Below are positions 7,477-11,907 of a stretch of 11,907 bases of DNA, piece after piece. Both the position numbers and the translations under genes were made by a program. Position 1 is the stretch's first letter. Each line of letters opens with the position of its first letter. The DNA comes from JBFEUI01 sp041547565 (GTDB lineage Bacteria; Pseudomonadota; Gammaproteobacteria; Thiohalomonadales; Thiohalomonadaceae), in assembly GCA_041547565.1 (NCBI GenBank), contig JBFEUI010000091.1, positions 1 through 11,907 on the forward strand, read 5' to 3'. Under the pieces are notes generated by a model. That model was not told the DNA's origin and made no database searches. It worked only from the letters and a program-made list of their open reading frames with translations.

Positions 7477-8447
7477 TCGCGCTGCAGAGGCTCTATGACT
7501 ACATGGAAACCGGTCCGCTCGCCCCGTGGCTGGATATCCTGCCGCAGCAGATCGAAGCCGCCTTTGACGAGCGGCGCAACGGCAACCTGCCGCGCTGGCG
7601 CGAGGCCCTGGCCGAGCTGCCGCCGCTCAGCCCCGGCAGCTATGACCTGAACGCCGAGGTGGTGCGTATCGGCGAGCCGGGTGACTGCACGGATGAAACC
7701 CGGGCACGGCTGGAGCGGTGCCTGCGCGGCCTGCACCCCTGGCGCAAGGGGCCGTACGAGCTGTTCGGTATCACCATCGACACCGAGTGGCGCTCCGATA
7801 TGAAGTGGGAGCGGCTCAAGGAGCAGATCCAGCCATTGCACGGACGCCTGGTGCTGGATGTCGGCTGCGGCAGCGGCTACCACCTCTGGCGCATGCTGGG
7901 GGCCGGCGCGGCGCGCGTCATCGGCATCGATCCGTCACTGCTGTTCACCCTGCAGTTCGACACCCTGCACCGCTTCATCCCGACGGCGCCGGCGCATGTG
8001 CTGCCGCTGGCCCTGGAGGCACTGCCCGAGGGGCTGGGCGCCTTTGACACGGTATTTTCCATGGGGGTGCTCTACCATCGCCGCTCCCCCATCGATCACC
8101 TGTTGAAACTGCGCAGCTGCCTGCGCCCCGGCGGCGAACTGGTGCTGGAGACCCTGGTGGTCGAGGGTGACGCACAGACCGTGCTCATGCCCGGTGAACG
8201 TTACGCGCAAATGCGCAACGTTTGGTTCATCCCCTCACCGGCACAGCTGTCCCTCTGGCTCGAGCGCTGTGGCTTTCGCAACATCCGCATTGCGGACATC
8301 AGCCGCACCACCACCGAGGAGCAGCGTGCCACCGACTGGATGCGCTTTGAGTCGCTGGACAGCTTCCTCAATGCCGACGACCCCACCCTCACAGTGGAAG
8401 GCTATCCGGCCCCGACCCGTGCGATACTGCTGGCGGATGCCCCCTGA
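7473..8447 (+). CDS. cmoB: tRNA U34 carboxymethyltransferase CmoB
   Basis: CmoB transfers the carboxymethyl group of carboxy-SAM to 5-hydroxyuridine 34, giving 5-oxyacetyluridine (cmo5U), which widens wobble decoding. The protein has 324 residues against 323 in E. coli. Motifs are HPWRKGPYELFG (88-99, with Lys92), the SAM-type glycine motif DVGCGSGYH (129-137), IDPS (152-155), GVLYHRRSPIDHL (198-210, Tyr201), MRNVWFIPS (247-255) and the C-terminal PAPTRAILL with Arg316. Lys92, Tyr201 and Arg316 correspond to the Lys91, Tyr200 and Arg315 substrate contacts I recall for E. coli CmoB. The ATG at 7473 overlaps the cmoA stop. The frame is open 33 bases further back, but that would only extend into cmoA. 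It is found together with cmoA in many gammaproteobacteria. Confidence 0.97.
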   Translation: MIALQRLYDYMETGPLAPWLDILPQQIEAAFDERRNGNLPRWREALAELPPLSPGSYDLNAEVVRIGEPGDCTDETRARLERCLRGLHPWRKGPYELFGITIDTEWRSDMKWERLKEQIQPLHGRLVLDVGCGSGYHLWRMLGAGAARVIGIDPSLLFTLQFDTLHRFIPTAPAHVLPLALEALPEGLGAFDTVFSMGVLYHRRSPIDHLLKLRSCLRPGGELVLETLVVEGDAQTVLMPGERYAQMRNVWFIPSPAQLSLWLERCGFRNIRIADISRTTTEEQRATDWMRFESLDSFLNADDPTLTVEGYPAPTRAILLADAP

Positions 8448-8450
8448 GGC

Positions 8451-8469
8451 GTGTGGATTTATGCCACAC
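8451..8469. repeat. Short inverted repeat (6-bp arms) just after cmoB
   Basis: GTGTGG (8451-8456) and CCACAC (8464-8469) are perfect reverse complements around a 7-base AT-rich loop, starting 3 bases after the cmoB stop. As RNA it could form a small hairpin. No T-run follows, so it is not a standard intrinsic terminator. As DNA the core resembles a CRP box, but the half-sites are 7 bases apart instead of 6 and the inner bases are G/C. Confidence 0.4.
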
Positions 8470-8474
8470 AGCTA

Positions 8475-8486
8475 CGGCAATTGCCG
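8475..8486. repeat. Perfect 12-bp palindrome upstream of the MazG-like gene
   Basis: CGGCAATTGCCG is an exact 12-base palindrome centred about 17-22 bases before the candidate -10 (8497-8502) of the next gene. It therefore sits where the -35 region should be. This is the usual position of a repressor operator for a dimeric regulator. The next outer bases do not pair. It lies in the 90-base gap between cmoB and the MazG-like gene. Confidence 0.45.
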
Positions 8487-8493
8487 CAATACA

Positions 8494-8504
8494 GGGTACA
8501 CTAG
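8494..8504 (+). promoter_or_regulatory. Possible extended -10 region for the MazG-like/cyaA genes
   Basis: TACACT (8497-8502) in the context GGGTACACTAG matches four of six -10 bases. It resembles the GGGTTATACTAG element before cmoA. No good -35 lies at standard spacing because the 12-bp palindrome occupies that place. A TTGACA at 8511-8516 looks like a -35, but no acceptable -10 follows before the start codon. Support is modest. Confidence 0.28.
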
Positions 8505-8537
8505 TAGCAGTTGACAGATATCGACACGGGTTTTGGG

Positions 8538-8882
8538 ATGAGCGACAGCATCAAACAACTGAGCCGGCAACTGCTGCAGTTTGCCGAGGCGCGCAACTGG
8601 GAGCAGTTTCACAGCCCGAAAAACCTCTCCATGGCATTGATTGCCGAGGCCGCCGAGCTGATTGAGCATTTTCAATGGCTGACACCGGAGCAGAGTGAAA
8701 ACCTCCCGGCCGAACAGTTGGCCGAGGTGAGGATGGAACTGGCCGACATCCAGATCTATCTGCTGCGCATCGCCCAGCGCCTCGACATCGATGTCATCGA
8801 GGCGGCGCGCGAGAAGATGGCGATCAATGAACGGCGCTTTCCGGTCGATAAGGTATACGGCAAGGCCGGGAAACCGGACTAA
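8538..8882 (+). CDS. MazG-like nucleotide pyrophosphohydrolase (RS21-C6/dCTPase type)
   Basis: This 114-residue all-alpha NTP pyrophosphohydrolase converts (d)NTPs to monophosphate and pyrophosphate, with Mg2+ held by an acidic ExxE...ExxD motif. The residues are Glu37 and Glu40 (EAAE) and Glu67 and Asp70 (ELAD), with 26 residues between the pairs, as expected for the family. The segment FHSPKNLSMAL (25-35) followed by HFQWL (44-48) is typical of the single-domain RS21-C6/DCTPP1 group. That group favours dCTP and modified dCTPs, so a housecleaning role is likely but inferred. I chose the ATG at 8538 (preceded by GGG) because homologues of this group begin close to their first helix. An in-frame TTG at 8511 would add nine residues. 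The gene lies 20 bases before cyaA and is likely co-transcribed with it. Confidence 0.9.
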   Translation: MSDSIKQLSRQLLQFAEARNWEQFHSPKNLSMALIAEAAELIEHFQWLTPEQSENLPAEQLAEVRMELADIQIYLLRIAQRLDIDVIEAAREKMAINERRFPVDKVYGKAGKPD

Positions 8883-8902
8883 CAGCAACACGCATCGGGT
8901 AT

Positions 8903-11740
8903 ATGGAGAAACAGGCCACAGACCGCTACAGTGACGAGATCGACTTCAAGGAGGTATTGAAGCGTTTTTCCGAGCTCAACGAGGCGCGTCTCAAGCGTAC
9001 CGTCGCCACCCTGGCAGAGCGTCAGCAGGACTTTCTTCACCTGCTGCCGCTGCTGTTTCACATCAACCATCCCCTGTTGCCCGGCTACGTCTCACGCTAC
9101 ACCCCTGCCGGCCTCTTCGAGTATGAGCCCGACAAGCAGACGCTGAACAAGGCGAAAGCCATTGCAAAGAGCATCTCCTACCGTCGCTCGCTGCGGCGCA
9201 AGCGTCCGATACTCGCCCTGTACGTGATGGGCAGCCCCGGCACAGTCGCATACACCGAGAGCAGCGATCTCGATATCTGGGTGTGCCATGATCCGAAACT
9301 CGATTCGCATCATGTGGACCTGCTGCAGCAGAAATCGACCGGCATCGAGGCCTGGGCCGAGAACTTCGGGCTCGAGGCGCATATCTTCCTGATCAATCCC
9401 GAGACCTTCCGCCAGGGTCACAGCGCCAACCTCAGCACCGAGAGCAGCGGTTCGGCCCAGCACTACCTGTTGCTCGAAGAATTTTACCGCACCGGCATTC
9501 TGCTGGCCGGCCAGAAGCCGATGTGGTGGCTGGTCCCGCCCGACAGGGAAAACGAGTACGACGACTACGTCGACGAGTTGAAGCGCAAGCGCTTTATTCA
9601 CGCCAAAAACACCATCGACCTGGGCGGTATCGGCAATATCCCGGCGGAGGAGTTCTTCGGTGCGGCACTGTGGCAGCTGTACAAGGGCATCGACTCCCCG
9701 TACAAGTCCATTCTCAAGCTGTTGCTGATCGAGGCCTACGCCAGCGAATTTCCACAGATCGATCTACTGAGCCACCACTTCAAACAGCGCGTGTACGCCG
9801 GGGAGAAGCGCCTCAACGATATCGACCCCTACATCCTCATGCTGGAGAAGGTGACCGCCTACCTGGAGGCGCGCGGTGAACGCCAGCGCCTGGAACTGGT
9901 GCGCCGCTGTTTTTATTTCAAGACCAATGAACGACTGAGCATCAAGAAGATCAGCCACAGCGGCTGGCGCCTGGATCTGCTGCACGACCTGGTCGCACGC
10001 TGGGGCTGGCGTCATACCGATCTGATCCTGATGGATACCCGCGATACGTGGAAGGTGCAACGTGTTGCCGAGGAACGGCGCATTCTCTACGAGGCGCTGA
10101 TTGCCAGCTACCGTTTTCTCTCGGACTTTGCCCGCCAACAGTCCAGCCTGGTGATGATCGACGAGTTCGAACTGACCATTCTCGGCCGCAAGCTCTACAC
10201 CACCTTCGAGCGCAAGGCCGGGAAGATTGAGGTCCTCAACCGCGGCATCACCTCCTCGCTGCACGAACCGCAAATCAGCCTGCACGAGGTCATCGGCAGG
10301 GACCATCAAAGCAGCTGGCTCGTCTACAGCGGCATGGTCACCCGCGAGACGATGGATAACGAAATACCGCTCAAGCGTTCGCGCAGTGCGGTGGCGCTGA
10401 TTGGCTGGTGCTATTTCAACGGCATCATCAACGCCAATACAATCATCGGCGTCTACACCCAGGGCAGCGATCTGGATGTCAAGGAGTTTTATGCACTGCA
10501 GGCCTATTTGAGCAAAAAATTCCCCATCGCTATTCTCGGTTCCAGCCCGATCGAGGATTACGAGGAGGCGGCACGGCTGACCCACCACAGCCTGTTTGTA
10601 AACTTCGCGGCCCATCCACTCGATGTGCTCAATCTTCCCCGGCACGATGTTGCCTCAAGCAGTGCGGATGCCCTAAGCTACAGCACCGGCCAGGACAACC
10701 TGGTGATGTCACTGGATATGGTGCTGGCCACCAGCTGGCACGAAATCCTCACCCATCGTTATGCCGGCGAGCGTTGTCTGATGGACGGGCTGTGCGAGTA
10801 TCTGTCGTGGTATCCACCGAGCCAGGACACCCGCCCCGCCCCCATTAATGTCTATGCCGCAAAGGCCCACCGCGGTACCGTGGTCACCCACCGCATCGAA
10901 CAGCTGTTCGAAGACATCGTTGAGTGCTATTACGGCGGCGAATATCCGCTCGAGACACGCTATATCCTTGCCATCGGTTCCGGCTACTGCGTGGTCTACT
11001 TCGAGGAGGACAAACCCAGGTACGACCTGCTCGGCAGCTACAGCGAGTTGCAGAAGTACCTCGCCGCACCGCAGGTCGAATTCTCTCCGGTGCTGTTCGA
11101 CCGCCATGCCCTGAAACACAGTCCGCTGCCGCAGCTTTTCGCGCGCAACAAAGAGGGCTTCGTACAGCTGTTTTATCTGCCCAAGGGCAATCGCGTCGAC
11201 GTCTACATCCTCGATGAGCGGGGATCGCTGTTTTACCGCAACAGCAGCTATTTTGACGAGCGGTCGCTAATCAGCCAGTACAGCCGTTTTTTCGAGCAAG
11301 TGCTCAACCGCGTAAACTTCATGATGCAGGAGGGCGATACAAGCGCCACCACCCGGGGGCTGGAATTTTACCGCATCAACCCGCAGCACGGTTTTAGCCT
11401 GGCACGCCAGGCACCGGAGTTCTCCCACGCCGCACAGCACTATTTCAGCCTGCAGGTACTGGTCGATAACGACGAGGACGGGCAAACGGTTTTCACCGTC
11501 TATTGCGAGGGCAAGGAGTTCTCCACTCTGGAATATGGCGATCAGCTGTACCAGTCGGTGGTCGACCACATCCTCTTCCTGCGAAAAAGCGGTCAGAGCT
11601 ACCCGATACACATCACCGACATCGGTTTTTCCCGCTCCGTACTGGGCGAGGAGGGTGTCGGCAAGGTGCAGACACTGCACTTTCTCAACTACAAGCGCCG
11701 TATCGAAGATCGCCTCAACCGCAGCATGACGGATAAATAG
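8903..11740 (+). CDS. cyaA: Class I adenylate cyclase
   Basis: CyaA makes 3',5'-cAMP from ATP for CRP-type signalling; class I enzymes are cytoplasmic or membrane-associated. The protein has 945 residues, about 100 more than E. coli CyaA (848) and closer to Pseudomonas-type enzymes. The N-terminal catalytic half carries the nucleotidyltransferase motif: Gly110-Ser111, then Ser121-Asp122-Leu123-Asp124-Ile-Trp126-Val-Cys-His. Ser111, Ser121, Asp122, Asp124 and Trp126 match the E. coli Ser103, Ser113, Asp114, Asp116 and Trp118, so it should be active. GGIGNIPAEEFFGAALWQLYK (about 241-261) is another conserved block. The C-terminal half (about 540-945) is probably regulatory. The ATG at 8903 has only a weak GGG upstream, unlike the inefficient TTG start of E. 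coli cyaA. A second SDLD tetrapeptide occurs at 522-525. No cyaY follows on this strand within the window. Confidence 0.97.
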   Translation: MEKQATDRYSDEIDFKEVLKRFSELNEARLKRTVATLAERQQDFLHLLPLLFHINHPLLPGYVSRYTPAGLFEYEPDKQTLNKAKAIAKSISYRRSLRRKRPILALYVMGSPGTVAYTESSDLDIWVCHDPKLDSHHVDLLQQKSTGIEAWAENFGLEAHIFLINPETFRQGHSANLSTESSGSAQHYLLLEEFYRTGILLAGQKPMWWLVPPDRENEYDDYVDELKRKRFIHAKNTIDLGGIGNIPAEEFFGAALWQLYKGIDSPYKSILKLLLIEAYASEFPQIDLLSHHFKQRVYAGEKRLNDIDPYILMLEKVTAYLEARGERQRLELVRRCFYFKTNERLSIKKISHSGWRLDLLHDLVARWGWRHTDLILMDTRDTWKVQRVAEERRILYEALIASYRFLSDFARQQSSLVMIDEFELTILGRKLYTTFERKAGKIEVLNRGITSSLHEPQISLHEVIGRDHQSSWLVYSGMVTRETMDNEIPLKRSRSAVALIGWCYFNGIINANTIIGVYTQGSDLDVKEFYALQAYLSKKFPIAILGSSPIEDYEEAARLTHHSLFVNFAAHPLDVLNLPRHDVASSSADALSYSTGQDNLVMSLDMVLATSWHEILTHRYAGERCLMDGLCEYLSWYPPSQDTRPAPINVYAAKAHRGTVVTHRIEQLFEDIVECYYGGEYPLETRYILAIGSGYCVVYFEEDKPRYDLLGSYSELQKYLAAPQVEFSPVLFDRHALKHSPLPQLFARNKEGFVQLFYLPKGNRVDVYILDERGSLFYRNSSYFDERSLISQYSRFFEQVLNRVNFMMQEGDTSATTRGLEFYRINPQHGFSLARQAPEFSHAAQHYFSLQVLVDNDEDGQTVFTVYCEGKEFSTLEYGDQLYQSVVDHILFLRKSGQSYPIHITDIGFSRSVLGEEGVGKVQTLHFLNYKRRIEDRLNRSMTDK

Positions 11741-11743
11741 GCC

Positions 11744-11907
11744 TCAGTGCTCGCTGCGCCGCAGCTCATCCATGATCGACAACACATCATTTTTCCAGCG
11801 CTGAAACAGCATCGACAGCTCGGGCGTGCTCGCCAGTTCTGGCAGCAGGGTCAGGTCTTCGGCAACCACCAGGGTATCCTCACCCTCGGCGAAGATGGTC
11901 ATATGCA
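11744..11907 (-). CDS. Unidentified protein, C-terminal part only (cut by window edge)
   Basis: The complement of 11907-11744 is open and ends in TGA (11746-11744), giving at least 53 residues. It includes FAEGEDTLVVAEDLTLLPEL and ends with FQRWKNDVLSIMDELRRSEH. The ending is amphipathic and probably helical. An in-frame ATG at 11902-11900 could in principle start a 52-residue protein, but the frame continues to the window edge, so a larger gene is more likely. Codon use matches its neighbours. It converges on cyaA with 3 bases between the stop codons. I do not recognise the family and propose no function. It is not the frataxin homologue CyaY. Confidence 0.6.
   Translation of the reverse strand, partial: HMTIFAEGEDTLVVAEDLTLLPELASTPELSMLFQRWKNDVLSIMDELRRSEH

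Noticed and set aside
8511..8516. Perfect TTGACA before the MazG-like gene, considered as a -35 box
   Set aside because: At 16-18 bp downstream the sequence overlaps the start codon and does not resemble a -10 box.
8866..8877. CCGG-GAAA-CCGG mini-hairpin near the end of the MazG-like gene, considered as a regulatory RNA element before cyaA
   Set aside because: The stem is only 4 bp and lies within coding sequence. The chance level is high in this GC-rich DNA.
1..11907. CRISPR arrays, tRNA or rRNA genes, insertion sequences, toxin-antitoxin or defence genes
   Set aside because: No regularly spaced repeats, cloverleaf-like sequence, transposase or defence-type protein was seen on either strand. 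The MazG-like protein is a single-domain housecleaning type and has no MazEF neighbours.

Overview
The window looks like a GC-rich chromosomal stretch from a gammaproteobacterium. Two things point there: the cmoA-cmoB tRNA wobble-uridine pair, and a long class I adenylate cyclase of the enterobacterial/Pseudomonas kind. A sulfur-oxidising Chromatiales-type genome would fit, but I infer that from general flavour and cannot prove it from the sequence. Coding density is high and every gene is intact where visible. I see no rRNA, tRNA, CRISPR array, insertion sequence or phage gene.

Layout. (1) Positions 1-1670, minus strand: most of a HyuA-type hydantoinase/5-oxoprolinase A subunit, running off the left edge and starting at GTG. 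(2) Positions 1671-1812: a divergent intergenic region with a perfect TATAAT for the leftward gene, a weaker candidate promoter for the rightward operon, and a perfect 9-bp inverted repeat (1752-1760 / 1791-1799) between and over them. (3) Positions 1813-6627, plus strand: a tightly packed operon of an ABC ATPase (GldA-like), a six-helix ABC-2 permease (GldF-like), a GldG-family membrane-anchored periplasmic protein, a DUF4340 membrane-anchored protein, then mutM. Stops and starts overlap or lie a few bases apart. (4) Positions 6739-8447: cmoA and cmoB, overlapping by 4 bases and preceded by a TATACT-type promoter. (5) Positions 8448-8537: a short intergenic region with a 6-bp hairpin and a perfect 12-bp palindrome. 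(6) Positions 8538-11740: a MazG-like nucleotide pyrophosphohydrolase and a 945-residue class I adenylate cyclase. (7) Positions 11744-11907, minus strand: the C-terminal end of an unidentified protein, convergent with cyaA and only 3 bases from it.

How the genes work together. The four Gld/DUF4340 proteins very probably form one inner-membrane ABC complex with large periplasmic domains. Its substrate is unknown outside the gliding Bacteroidetes. MutM shares the transcript but works in DNA repair. CmoA makes carboxy-SAM and CmoB uses it to build cmo5U34 in tRNA. The MazG-like enzyme probably cleans the dNTP pool, and CyaA makes cAMP.

The most open question in the window is the role of the Gld-like ABC complex in what is probably a non-gliding bacterium. 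The two symmetrical DNA elements in the intergenic regions are the best candidates for undescribed regulatory sites. Nothing here is a clear-cut new defence or mobile system.
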